From Nitrospira sp. UBA5698 (lineage in GTDB: Bacteria > Nitrospirota > Nitrospiria > Nitrospirales > Nitrospiraceae), in NCBI GenBank assembly GCA_002420115.1, contig DIHK01000043.1, positions 1 to 24,957 on the forward strand: a stretch of DNA of 24,957 nt. Direction: 5' to 3'. Positions within the stretch are counted from its first letter, which is position 1; every line of letters starts with the position of its first letter. The notes below the pieces were generated by a model that saw nothing but the letters and a program-made list of their open reading frames with translations, had not been told where the DNA came from and made no database searches. The translations under genes were made by a program, and so were the position numbers. Positions 7,746 through 15,943 of this stretch are shown piece after piece.

Positions 7746-10415
7746 TCACTCGTGCCGCAGGACGACCAGCGGAGGCTGCCCCAGGATTCGGTAGGTACTA
7801 AAAAAACCGACCAGCACGGTCAGTATGACGGTCGCGGTACAGCCTGATGCCAGGACCGCTGGTTGAAGACTCCAGGAAAGATCGAATACGGTCTCAAGGA
7901 CTGCCCAGGACAAAACACTCGCCAGTACTGTCCCCAATAGCCCACCCAATGCACCCAGGAGAGCATATTCAACGGCAAACGACTGAGCAATCACCGTTCT
8001 GGTTGCTCCCAAGGCTTTGAGAATGACCGATTCATACAGGCGTCGATAGCGAGTCGCCGCCAATGCTGCCGCCATCACAAAACAACCGGACAGGACACAG
8101 AACAGGGCCACTGCGCGAATGGCAAGAGAGAGTCGGTCGAGCACTCGCGCGAAACTGTCGAGCATGTCACCCATGTTAATTGCGGTCACGTTCGGAAAGG
8201 TTGTGACGACTGCCTGCTGTACGGCGACCTCTTCGGAGGGCGATACGTGGACTGTAGCCACATAGGTATGTGGGGCTCCATCCAGAGATCCGGGGGAAAA
8301 GATCATGTAGAAATTCGTGGAGAAGTTTCCCCACTCCACCTTACGAATGCTCCCGATCTCTCCTGCCACGGGAACTCCTTGAATATCCACCTCCATCGTA
8401 TCCCCGACCGTGAGACCGAGCTGCATGGCGGCTTCCTCCTCGATCGAAATCAGCGGCTTGGTGAAGGTCTGACCAGGTTTCCACCACTTGCCCGCGACAA
8501 CCTGGTTATCCTTTGGAAGCTCCTGAAGGAACGTTAGGACATACTCGCGTGTGAGGTACCATTTTTTTCGCTGTTCCTTCTTGGCCTCGGACTTCTCCTT
8601 TTGCTCTTCAGCCTCGGACAGCGCTTCAAGCTTGATGGGTTGGCCTTTGATTGCAGCGAGCCGTGATCGAACCAGTGGTGTCAAGTGAGGAGCCAGGTCG
8701 TTGGTCTGTTGATGCATCAGACGAAGAAACTCTTCGGTCTGATCGGGCTGAATATCGATGAAGAAAAAGGTGGGTGCATCAGTGGGCCGGTTCTCGCCGA
8801 TTTGCGCGAGGAGCGATCGCTCGACCAGTGATACGGTCGTGACGACCATCACTCCGATCCCGATGGCAATGGTGATGCTGACCGCTTGGCTCCCGGGTCT
8901 CAACACATTCCCCAGCGCTTGGCGAATAATGAGCGGGTCAGGCCTGGGCCATCTTGTGAGGGTACGGAGCACGACGCGGGCTGCAAGCCCCAATAGCAAT
9001 ACAGCGCCAGTAAAGGCTGCAATGAAGAGCACTCCCACTCGCCAGGAGCCGGCTTGCCACATCGAGAGGAGAGCCAAGCCCAGCCCAATCCCGATCGACG
9101 TGATGGCTTTCCATCGATCAACCTCTCGCCAAGCCTTCCACCATGGGTGCATGTTCTGACTTATCGTAGGAGCCATGGGGACGATCTCACGTCGAAAAAT
9201 TCGAGCCGGCTTCACGTCACGAATAGTCAACAGCGGCCACAAGGTGAACAGCAGTGTGGACAACAGACCTAAGGCTAGCCCCTTCACTAAAGGCACAAGC
9301 GAAATGCTCATGCCCCCCTCGGCCAATCCCAGTTGATCCAAGAGATCCGAGGCCATCAAGGCGGCAATCATCCATGGAAGTCCTTGCTGGAGTGCGACTC
9401 CAATAACCAGCCCGATCAGACTCCCGGCGAGACCGAGCATCATGGCCTGAAGGGCATAGGTGCGGATGATTGTGGGAGAATCAGCCCCGATCGTCTTGAG
9501 GATGGCGATGGTCGTCAGCTTTTCTCGGACAAAGGCATGCACGGAGGTCGCCACTCCTAGCCCGCCGATGAACAACGCAGTCAACCCAATCAGGCCGAGA
9601 TAGCGGGTCAATTGGTCCAAGAATTGTTTCAGTTGCGGTTGGGCGTCCTTATAGCCTGACACGCGGGCGGCGTCCGATTCCAGACGCCCCCGTAGCTCAT
9701 ACAGGAGCGGATCGACGGGAAGATCGGACGGGATCTTGACCAGATACCGCTCGCGTATGCGACTGCCCACCTTAACCAACTCAGCTGCCTGAAGACCTTC
9801 TTGAGACATCACCACTCGGGGGCCGAGGCTGAAGGCGTTGGCCATACGATCCGGCTCAGTTCTGACCACCGCAACGATCCTGAAGAATCCCTGACCGATC
9901 TTGAGACAGTCTCCAATCCGGAGCCCCATCTTGATCAAGAGCGACTCCTGGACGACTACACCAAAAGTGGCTATGTCCTGACACCGAACTGGTTGCAGGC
10001 CAAGAAGCTCTGCCAAGTCGCCCTGTGGGTTCAACCGAACCTGGCCATAGAGCGGATAGCCTGGCTCCACAGCCTTCAGTTCCACAATTTGTGTCGGCTG
10101 TCCGCTTGTGGAGGAGTCGGTCCTGGCTACCATCGCGATCAGCTCACTGACATGTGTGAGTGAGATCCCCCGTGAGTTCAATGAGTCCAAGACCGTCTGA
10201 CCTTGGGAACTGAGAGGGTGCGAGAGTCGGACCTCAAGATCGCCCCCCAAGAGGCTCCGCGCTTCCTTGTTGACCGTCTTCTCCACTTCCGCTCCAAAGA
10301 GCGACACCCCGGTCAACGCACCCACGCCAATGGCGATGCAGACTAAGAAATAGACAAAGTGCCGCCAAGCTGAACGTGTCTCACGCCACGCCATGTTGAA
10401 TGTGAAGGGAGTCAT
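7746..10415 (-). CDS. ABC transporter permease, YbbP/FtsX family
   Basis: An 889-residue inner-membrane permease with two FtsX-type modules. The first transmembrane helix is near residues 16-38 and is followed by a large periplasmic domain (about 40-260). Helix groups follow near residues 260-400 and 430-530, then a second extracytoplasmic domain (about 540-750) and a final group of three helices (about 760-880). The second periplasmic region contains a very charged stretch (EAEEQKEKSEAKKEQRKK). Size and the partner ATPase match E. coli YbbP, a member of the LolCE/MacB-like class that often extracts or moves lipidic substrates. The start overlaps the ATPase stop as ATGA (10412-10415 read on the reverse strand). 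The substrate is unknown. Confidence 0.88.
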   Translation of the reverse strand: MTPFTFNMAWRETRSAWRHFVYFLVCIAIGVGALTGVSLFGAEVEKTVNKEARSLLGGDLEVRLSHPLSSQGQTVLDSLNSRGISLTHVSELIAMVARTDSSTSGQPTQIVELKAVEPGYPLYGQVRLNPQGDLAELLGLQPVRCQDIATFGVVVQESLLIKMGLRIGDCLKIGQGFFRIVAVVRTEPDRMANAFSLGPRVVMSQEGLQAAELVKVGSRIRERYLVKIPSDLPVDPLLYELRGRLESDAARVSGYKDAQPQLKQFLDQLTRYLGLIGLTALFIGGLGVATSVHAFVREKLTTIAILKTIGADSPTIIRTYALQAMMLGLAGSLIGLVIGVALQQGLPWMIAALMASDLLDQLGLAEGGMSISLVPLVKGLALGLLSTLLFTLWPLLTIRDVKPARIFRREIVPMAPTISQNMHPWWKAWREVDRWKAITSIGIGLGLALLSMWQAGSWRVGVLFIAAFTGAVLLLGLAARVVLRTLTRWPRPDPLIIRQALGNVLRPGSQAVSITIAIGIGVMVVTTVSLVERSLLAQIGENRPTDAPTFFFIDIQPDQTEEFLRLMHQQTNDLAPHLTPLVRSRLAAIKGQPIKLEALSEAEEQKEKSEAKKEQRKKWYLTREYVLTFLQELPKDNQVVAGKWWKPGQTFTKPLISIEEEAAMQLGLTVGDTMEVDIQGVPVAGEIGSIRKVEWGNFSTNFYMIFSPGSLDGAPHTYVATVHVSPSEEVAVQQAVVTTFPNVTAINMGDMLDSFARVLDRLSLAIRAVALFCVLSGCFVMAAALAATRYRRLYESVILKALGATRTVIAQSFAVEYALLGALGGLLGTVLASVLSWAVLETVFDLSWSLQPAVLASGCTATVILTVLVGFFSTYRILGQPPLVVLRHE

Positions 10416-11188
10416 GAGCGAAATTCTGAGGAGAGTGCAGAAGTTGGACGCTCGGTTCCGTAGGAGGGATTATCGTCACGTGTGTGGTGAGCGAGCCCAT
10501 CAATGGGTTCTACTAGTGACGGCAAGGTATCAGATTCAACACGCCCGTCGCGAAGAGACAGTACCCGTTGCATCGATGCTGCGAGCGCGACATCGTGTGT
10601 CACAAGGACCAGGGTGGTCCCATGATCGCGATGCAACGATAGTAGCAATTCCACGACCTGTGCCCCGGTGGCACTGTCGAGATTACCCGTCGGCTCATCG
10701 GCCAGGAGGATCGGTGGTCGACAGGCAAAGGCCCGTGCGACTGCGACACGTTGCTGTTCTCCTCCAGATAATTGGACCGGATAGTGCCCCATGCGGTCGG
10801 ATAATCCGACGGAGGAGAGCAACTCTGCTGCCCGATCTCTGGCTCGTTTCTCCCCGTTCAATTCTAAGGGCACCGCGACATTCTCAACGGCCGTGAGGGT
10901 AGGGATCAGGTGAAACGATTGGAAAATATACCCAATATTTTCACGCCGAAATTGTGCCATTCGGCTCTCGGTCATGGTCGTGATGTCGGTTCCATCCAGA
11001 GTAATCGCCCCGGACGTCGGTTGGTCGAGCCCGGCCATCAGCCCTAATAGCGTCGACTTTCCGCTCCCGGATGGTCCCACAATAGCCACCGACTGTTGAG
11101 CGGGAATGATAAAACTAATGTGATCGAGAATCGTGACAGTCTGCCCAGCTGCAACTAAGACCATCGACACCTGTTGTACTGAAATCAT
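10412..11188 (-). CDS. ABC transporter ATP-binding protein, LolD/YbbA type
   Basis: ATPase partner of the permease encoded just downstream. The 258-residue protein has Walker A GPSGSGKST (38-46), Q-loop Q90, signature LSGGEQQ (140-146), Walker B ILLADE (160-165) and switch histidine H198. The family hallmark DEPTGNLDS is intact. A C-terminal tail of roughly 30 residues after the ATPase core is polar and probably disordered. An AGAAGG-type ribosome binding site lies shortly before ATG 11188. E. coli YbbA, with YbbP, is encoded divergently from tesA, and the same arrangement is seen here, so this is best described as a YbbA orthologue candidate rather than true LolD. Confidence 0.92.
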   Translation of the reverse strand: MISVQQVSMVLVAAGQTVTILDHISFIIPAQQSVAIVGPSGSGKSTLLGLMAGLDQPTSGAITLDGTDITTMTESRMAQFRRENIGYIFQSFHLIPTLTAVENVAVPLELNGEKRARDRAAELLSSVGLSDRMGHYPVQLSGGEQQRVAVARAFACRPPILLADEPTGNLDSATGAQVVELLLSLHRDHGTTLVLVTHDVALAASMQRVLSLRDGRVESDTLPSLVEPIDGLAHHTRDDNPSYGTERPTSALSSEFRS

Positions 11189-11233
11189 GCCAACCTTCTA
11201 TTTCTGCAGAGGAGACGATAACCAGAGTGATAG

Positions 11234-11239
11234 TATACT
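11234..11239. promoter_or_regulatory. Possible shared -10 region between ATPase and tesA-like genes
   Basis: The 85-base divergent gap contains AGTATACT (11232-11239), an 8-bp palindrome that reads as TATACT on both strands. It could act as a -10 element in either direction. No good -35 element lies at the right distance on either side, so the call is weak. Confidence 0.25.
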
Positions 11240-11273
11240 GCCTGAGATGTAGGTGCGAGTGATGAGATAAGTT

Positions 11274-11936
11274 ATGCCGCTCCGAAGGATTTGTCTTCTA
11301 ATCACGTTCGCCATCGTCACCGCAACCTGGTACCTTACACCAGGCAAGGCTTCTTCCTCCATGCCGGATACCAGACCGCGTATCGTGGCTTTTGGAGACA
11401 GCCTGACGGCAGGGCTTGGAGTACCAGCCGAAGAATCCTACCCGGCCCAATTGCAGCGTCGCCTAGAGAACCTCGGCTACCGCTATCGGGTCATCAACGC
11501 TGGGGTGAGCGGGGACACGACAGCTGGAGGGCTGCGCCGTGTGCCGTGGATCCTCACGAATAAACCGGACCTGGTGATCCTTGAATTGGGTGCCAATGAT
11601 GGACTGAGAGGACTCGGTGTCGATCAAACCCAACACAACCTGCGTGAGATCATCAAGCGGTTGCAAGAGGCCGGTGTGGGGGTCGTATTGGCTGGGATGA
11701 AATTGCCGCCGAATTATGGCCAGGACTACCTCGCACGGTTTGAAGCGATCTATCCCTCGCTGGCCAAGGAATACCGGCTTCCGCTGATCCCTTTTTTTCT
11801 AGAGGGAGTGGGTGGATCTCTATCCCTCAATCAGGCTGATGGGATTCATCCGACCGCGAAGGGCTACGCGTTGGTCGTGGAACAGGTGCTCAAGATACTG
11901 AGTCCGCTACTCAACGCACCAGTGAGCCAGCAGTGA
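11274..11936 (+). CDS. tesA: Secreted SGNH/GDSL esterase, TesA-like
   Basis: Exported lysophospholipase/arylesterase/thioesterase-type hydrolase of 220 residues. A basic, hydrophobic signal peptide covers about residues 1-26 (cleavage probably near GKA-SSS). All four SGNH blocks are present: FGDSLTAG with nucleophile S43, the block II glycine in AGVSGDT (G77), GAND with N108 (106-109), and DGIHP with D189 and H192. This is the multifunctional TAP/TesA layout. It is divergent from the YbbA-YbbP-type ABC genes, as in E. coli, which suggests a shared envelope lipid or ester role. TesA-like arylesterase is the safe reading; substrate range cannot be read from sequence. The ribosome binding site is poor. 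Confidence 0.88.
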   Translation: MPLRRICLLITFAIVTATWYLTPGKASSSMPDTRPRIVAFGDSLTAGLGVPAEESYPAQLQRRLENLGYRYRVINAGVSGDTTAGGLRRVPWILTNKPDLVILELGANDGLRGLGVDQTQHNLREIIKRLQEAGVGVVLAGMKLPPNYGQDYLARFEAIYPSLAKEYRLPLIPFFLEGVGGSLSLNQADGIHPTAKGYALVVEQVLKILSPLLNAPVSQQ

Positions 11937-12023
11937 GACGGACCGTGCTATGGCAAGTAGACACATCTTCCCCCATCTCCGAGTAGACGGGGAAAGACTG
12001 TCATGGGTCAATCGATCGGGATC

Positions 12024-12206
12024 TTAGGACTTCTTGAAAAACGTGTCGTAGACGCCGTAGATGAGCACGATCGCGATCAGGACGTAATACAGGCCAGTAA
12101 TTCCGCTATAGTCCGGTGGCCCTTCCGACACATTTGCCATCGCGGGCAATGCCTGGACCAGCAAGGCCCCGGTGAAGAGTCCGGTTCTTGAAAATAACTG
12201 CATCAT
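12024..12206 (-). CDS. Small exported membrane protein, 60 residues
   Basis: I do not recognise a family. The 60-residue protein has a signal peptide-like N terminus (hydrophobic core TGLFTGALLVQALPA, possible cleavage after AMA at residue 24). A short polar linker (NVSEGPPDYSG) follows, then one transmembrane helix (about residues 36-55, LYYVLIAIVLIYGVYDTFF) and a KKS end. A short periplasmic segment with a C-terminal anchor, or two helices if the signal is not cut, are both possible. Two adjacent ATGs (12206 and 12203) follow GGGGAAG, a reasonable ribosome binding site. A promoter-like pair lies upstream. The opposite-strand frame over the same bases looks non-natural. Confidence 0.62.
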   Translation of the reverse strand: MMQLFSRTGLFTGALLVQALPAMANVSEGPPDYSGITGLYYVLIAIVLIYGVYDTFFKKS

Positions 12207-12248
12207 CTCTTCCCCTTTCTAAATCCACAGAAGACAAAAAGTGGGCGC

Positions 12249-12278
12249 ATTTTACTGGACATTGAGGGGGTGGTGCAA
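12249..12278 (-). promoter_or_regulatory. Candidate promoter of the 60-residue membrane protein gene
   Basis: On the reverse strand TTGCAC (12273-12278) and TAAAAT (12249-12254) are 18 bases apart. The -10 matches five of six consensus positions, but the -35 only three. It would start a transcript about 35 bases before the ORF. Found by eye. Confidence 0.35.
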
Positions 12279-12327
12279 GAGGCAGTCCCGGATGGGAAGA
12301 AAGGCACGGAGCAGAAAGAGTCACTCG

Positions 12328-13230
12328 CTATGGGTGAGGGCTAGTCTTGGCTACGGATTGAAGTTCCTCGGCGACTTCCTTAAAAGACGTGGCCACCTTG
12401 TCGAAGTGTGAGCCTTTCTCAAGAATTTCACGGGCTGCCGTACGAATCTGCTCATCATATTGAGCCACCTCGTTTGTCAATTCTCCGAGCTTCGTGAGTG
12501 TGGCCCGATAGGTATTGACTTCGCGCTCAAGATCACGCGTGGTCGTCTGGGCTGTTTTGAGTTCTGCCACGGAGGCCTGGAGTTGTTGCGTGAGGCGTCC
12601 TGCATAAGCCTTGCGATCTCGTAGTTCAGCCTCTAGGGTCGCTAACACATCCTCAGTTTCCCGGCGTCGATCCTCCAAGCTCTTGATCGCGAGGATCCAT
12701 GCGGAAACTTCTCCTGCCTCGATGACAGGCGAGGGAGGCAGCGGCTGTTCTTTTTCAATGGCCTTCATCGCTGGTTGCAACCATTCCACAAATTTCAGGA
12801 TCTCGCTCAGTTTAATATCAGCCACGGACGACTGCAAGGTCAAAGGTGACGGATTGTTGGAATGCTTGGTCTGTGGGCGTGATGGCGATTCCTTCCGGAT
12901 GCTCGACATGACGGACTCTTGAGCAGCGCTCCACTGATGATACTCCAGCAAAACAGCGATAGAGTGGCGGCACAAGGGCTCTTCTGGTACGGAGCAGGAG
13001 CATGAGGAAAGGAGGTACCCGTCTCTCAGGTTGACCTGTTGCTCGTAGAGACCGGCGTTGCCGATGACGGTTGACGAGATCTGAGAATCGCTTGCGTCGG
13101 CGATGCGGACCCTCTTTTCCGTCACGTATTGGCAGGCAACGTGATAGGCGGCAGCTTCGGACACCGCCTGAATCATTTGTGGAACCAATAGAGTGAGTCG
13201 TTCAGCGCTGCAGGGAATTCTGTTTGTCAT
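12328..13230 (-). CDS. SWIM zinc-finger protein with C-terminal coiled coil
   Basis: A 300-residue protein, when read from the ATG at 13230. Near the N terminus it has a SWIM-type zinc site, C77-x-C79-x7-C87-x-H89, after a short beta-rich region. A linker rich in Ser, Gln and Pro follows. Residues about 165-290 form heptad-like helices (ESLEDRRRETEDVLATLEAELRD and onwards), a probable long coiled coil. SWIM domains are known to bind DNA or protein partners, often beside SNF2 helicases or transposases; none is near here. An upstream in-frame ATG at 13263 would add 11 residues, but a TTGACA-led promoter places the transcript start close to that codon, so 13230 is preferred. Role unknown; scaffold or nucleic-acid binding is inference. 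Confidence 0.75.
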   Translation of the reverse strand: MTNRIPCSAERLTLLVPQMIQAVSEAAAYHVACQYVTEKRVRIADASDSQISSTVIGNAGLYEQQVNLRDGYLLSSCSCSVPEEPLCRHSIAVLLEYHQWSAAQESVMSSIRKESPSRPQTKHSNNPSPLTLQSSVADIKLSEILKFVEWLQPAMKAIEKEQPLPPSPVIEAGEVSAWILAIKSLEDRRRETEDVLATLEAELRDRKAYAGRLTQQLQASVAELKTAQTTTRDLEREVNTYRATLTKLGELTNEVAQYDEQIRTAAREILEKGSHFDKVATSFKEVAEELQSVAKTSPHP

Positions 13231-13272
13231 GGGGGGGACCCTTGATGCTCCTCTGAAGGCCATGATGTGGCC

Positions 13273-13301
13273 AGTTTGACGACCGACCTGGAAAGTGTCA
13301 A
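13273..13301 (-). promoter_or_regulatory. Candidate promoter of the SWIM/coiled-coil gene
   Basis: On the reverse strand a perfect TTGACA (13296-13301) is followed after 17 bases by CAAACT (13273-13278), which matches the -10 consensus at only three positions. The predicted start near 13266 lies almost on the upstream ATG 13263, which favours the start at 13230. Confidence 0.4.
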
Positions 13302-13362
13302 TTAGTCTTTAGTAGCGTGCCCCTTTACCGTAGGGCAACAGGCAACAGATGGGGAAATGTGA

Positions 13363-14367
13363 CTACTTGCAAGGCTTGGTGGGGTTTGCCTTTCCCATCG
13401 GGGTGAGCCACAGATAGTCTGCGATGGGATCGTCCAGAAGGGCTCGAACGTCTTCGGCTCGGCTTGGTTCGAATGACATCATGTAGACGGTTGTTTGCGT
13501 GACCTCACCGGACAGCCGCCTCGCCACGCGCTTCGGGACTGGGAGGCCATATTGGATGTGTCCGCCCCCTGTATAGCTCAAGATGATGCGACGCAACCCG
13601 TCTGCAGCACGACGGATTTCTTCCTGTCTCTGGACCAAGGTCTTGGCCATACCCTCATCACGGACCATCGACGCCTCATACATCGTTCGATAGTGTTCCT
13701 CTGTTCCGCCATGACACCGCCGCAATTGATCGATGATCTTGGTGTGGTATGCGGGATCATCGACAATCTCTTCTTGAGCCATGCCTGATGCCGCCCACTC
13801 TGGTTCATGTTTCACCGGTTCCAGTCCCAATTTTAGGATGCGGCGGATCAGTGGCTTGGGCGGATTCATGGCACGGACTGGCAGCTGCCGTTCGCGAGCA
13901 AACGTGACGATCGGCCCATAATCGCTAAACTCCCCCCCCCAGTTTTGCTTCCAACGTACCTCTTCCAAAAACTCGTCCGACATCGACTGGATGCCGGAGA
14001 CGTAGGAGTCCAAGGCTTCTTGACCGTCCCACCCAAACATTTCCATGCCGATCGTGGGGTAAATCCGATCTGCGAGCAGCTGGTTCAAGACTTTTAAGGC
14101 GGCTTCGATATGGTAGGGGTTGTGGTGTTCTTCGCCCAGATAGATAATCTCTGCCTGCTCCAGAGCCTTGATCCATTCAGGAAAGGCGACGACGAGGCCT
14201 GTTCGGGTATCGATGATATGCCAGGGCTGCCATGTCACGGCTGGTTCGACTGTCGGTGAGTCGAGCTGTGGCATGGCACCGCTCGCGGAAGCAATGAGGA
14301 GCCAGAGCACGAGACTCAGAGCCAGGACAATCCCCCTACATCGACGCAGGGCCAGCCAAGCATGCAT
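13363..14367 (-). CDS. ChaN family (DUF399) exported protein
   Basis: A 334-residue protein related to ChaN, an iron-regulated, haem-binding family. A signal peptide covers about residues 1-31 (core GIVLALSLVLWLLIASASG). No lipobox cysteine is present, so a soluble periplasmic protein is more likely than the lipoprotein form common in the family. Family blocks seen: YLGEEHHNPYHIEAALKVL, IGMEMFGWDGQEALDSYVSG, and GGGHIQYGLPVPKRVARR near the C terminus. A GGTAGGAG ribosome binding site lies 7 bases before ATG 14367. The coding strand has a run of nine G at 13932-13940 (W143-G144-G145), a potential slippage site. It stands alone, without a neighbouring iron-uptake gene. Confidence 0.85.
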   Translation of the reverse strand: MHAWLALRRCRGIVLALSLVLWLLIASASGAMPQLDSPTVEPAVTWQPWHIIDTRTGLVVAFPEWIKALEQAEIIYLGEEHHNPYHIEAALKVLNQLLADRIYPTIGMEMFGWDGQEALDSYVSGIQSMSDEFLEEVRWKQNWGGEFSDYGPIVTFARERQLPVRAMNPPKPLIRRILKLGLEPVKHEPEWAASGMAQEEIVDDPAYHTKIIDQLRRCHGGTEEHYRTMYEASMVRDEGMAKTLVQRQEEIRRAADGLRRIILSYTGGGHIQYGLPVPKRVARRLSGEVTQTTVYMMSFEPSRAEDVRALLDDPIADYLWLTPMGKANPTKPCK

Positions 14368-14409
14368 AGGGCACTCCTACCATACTGCGGCTCAGACGAA
14401 CAAGCCGCC

Positions 14410-14439
14410 TTGACGGCAAAGTTGGTGGCCCACTATGCT
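14410..14439 (+). promoter_or_regulatory. Candidate promoter of the 14495-15805 gene
   Basis: TTGACG (14410-14415) and TATGCT (14434-14439) are 18 bases apart; matches are five of six and four of six. The -10 covers the upstream in-frame ATG at 14435, so that codon is unlikely to be the translation start. Confidence 0.45.
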
Positions 14440-14494
14440 GGTCCATCGGAAGAGATGTGTGCGTCCTCACTGTCAACGACCTGTTGCTTTCCCC

Positions 14495-15805
14495 ATGAAC
14501 TCCGCTGACCCATTCGAGTCATTTCGCCGTCACATGAGTCGGCAGGCTCACCGTGTTCCTAAACAGTGGGATGCTTCACGGGGGCTGCTCGAAAAACGTG
14601 CGTTCACCTCGACGGTCGATCGCCTCATCTCTGCCATTAAAGAACAGCCTCTTCCGGACAATGTGAAAGCGATCTTACTCCAATTGTTTGAGGGGAAACG
14701 ACCGCAGCGTGTGCAAGATCTCGACGGAGAGTATCTCAAACAGGTGACGGGTCTTCCGCCTGCCAAAGCCATGCGGGCACTCACCATTGCATTTGGTTTG
14801 GTACCTGCGCCAACCTCGAAATGGCCGATGAGCTCTCTCTCAAGTGAGGCAATAGAAAGATTAGTGCGTGGCCTTACCAATCCGTTTGATCTCCTCATGA
14901 ATACTGATGTGGCCTCTGTGCTCGATATTGGTACGGGGGACCTATCGTTCGCCGAAGAACTCGCCGACCAGTATGGGCCCCAGCTCCATCAGCGCGATCG
15001 GCCGCTTATTCTCCATGGGGTGGATCGGCTCGATCCGCAATCACAGTTAGGAGGCCCCCTTCACGCCGATTCAGGAAGACTGCACAGGTTACAACAGAGA
15101 CAAGGGCTCTACTTTGCCTTTTTCGGCCATCAGGACGTATTCAACCTGAATGAGCTCGATGGGCGTGACCTCCTCGCGCCGCGTTATACCGTGGCCACCT
15201 GTTGGGCTCCGGCCACGCCGACGTTTGCATACGAGCCGAGTCGGCTCTCGCCTGCGGTCATTCACGAGGAGCTGCAACGGACCAAGGGCGCCTTCCGCCT
15301 GACGCGCTTTGGGAAAGAACCGGCATTGGAGGTCCTGCACGGGACTCGTGCCCTGCTCTTTCCGCCCTGGAAGTTTGATGTCATTGGCCCGCTGGCGTTG
15401 CTGCAGCTGCTCGCCCGGCGGGGTTCTCTCGTGGTGCTGGGTTCAGTGGACGACCAGGTGTTTTGGGAAATCCTGGCCCAGTTGCTGGATGATCCACGCT
15501 ACCGTCCCCAGGACGAACCGTTTCATGCGGCAAACCTTCCTGCGATCTTTGGCGAGATCTACGATCAGCTCATGAACTTGCCGATTAGTGCGTCAGTGGA
15601 GCTCGCCGACCTAGGAGCTCTTCGGCATCAGTTGCCTCCAGCGGATCTGTCGGCTTCTACAAATCACTCGACCGGACTCTTTCGCTACGTTCGCATCAGC
15701 CGTGGTGCCACCTTCCCAGGCATGCCGGCCAGCAGCACCGCACGAAAATTCTCCGCCATGACTGAGGAAGTGTCGCCCTGGCTGGTCACGCTGGTTCCGG
15801 CGTAG
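14495..15805 (+). CDS. Unrecognised protein with methyltransferase-like motif
   Basis: I do not recognise the family. From ATG 14495 the protein has 436 residues. The first 110 or so are helical and basic. VLDIGTGDLSFAEELADQYG (about 142-161) then looks like the glycine-rich motif I of a class I SAM-dependent methyltransferase, and LILHGVDRLDP could be the acidic motif II strand. The rest has LVVLGSVDDQVFWEILAQLL and alpha/beta character. No signal peptide or transmembrane helix is seen. The start is uncertain: ATG 14435 lies inside a promoter -10, GTG 14459 has GGAAGAG before it, and ATG 14495 has no clear ribosome binding site. It is divergent from the ChaN-like gene. A methyltransferase role is inference from one motif. 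Confidence 0.78.
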   Translation: MNSADPFESFRRHMSRQAHRVPKQWDASRGLLEKRAFTSTVDRLISAIKEQPLPDNVKAILLQLFEGKRPQRVQDLDGEYLKQVTGLPPAKAMRALTIAFGLVPAPTSKWPMSSLSSEAIERLVRGLTNPFDLLMNTDVASVLDIGTGDLSFAEELADQYGPQLHQRDRPLILHGVDRLDPQSQLGGPLHADSGRLHRLQQRQGLYFAFFGHQDVFNLNELDGRDLLAPRYTVATCWAPATPTFAYEPSRLSPAVIHEELQRTKGAFRLTRFGKEPALEVLHGTRALLFPPWKFDVIGPLALLQLLARRGSLVVLGSVDDQVFWEILAQLLDDPRYRPQDEPFHAANLPAIFGEIYDQLMNLPISASVELADLGALRHQLPPADLSASTNHSTGLFRYVRISRGATFPGMPASSTARKFSAMTEEVSPWLVTLVPA

Positions 15806-15859
15806 GGAAGTCGATTCAGCATTGGCGTGACGGCATGGACGTGCGAAACACGCGATTCA

Positions 15860-15888
15860 TTGACCGTCTTCAGGCCCTTTGCTAGACT
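15860..15888 (+). promoter_or_regulatory. Candidate promoter of the moxR operon
   Basis: TTGACC (15860-15865) and TAGACT (15883-15888) are 17 bases apart; five and four of six positions match the consensus. A start near 15895 would lie downstream of the frame's first possible start (15827) and upstream of the preferred MoxR start at 15944. Confidence 0.5.
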
Positions 15889-15943
15889 TCGATCGTGTCC
15901 GATCACCACGCACTTCTCCAGTATCCCAGACCCTAATCCCATC

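Noticed and set aside
11960..12000. Hairpin between the tesA-like gene and the small membrane protein gene
   Set aside because: Only a 6-bp CCCC/GGGG-centred stem with mismatches inside and no T-run.
12003..12191. Forward-strand 62-codon frame opposite the small membrane protein
   Set aside because: Its translation is polar and low in structure, while the reverse frame has signal peptide, helix and ribosome binding site.
13231..13237. Seven-G run just upstream of the SWIM gene start as a phase-variation switch
   Set aside because: It is short and lies outside the preferred coding region between the start codon and the weak ribosome binding site; possible but not supported.
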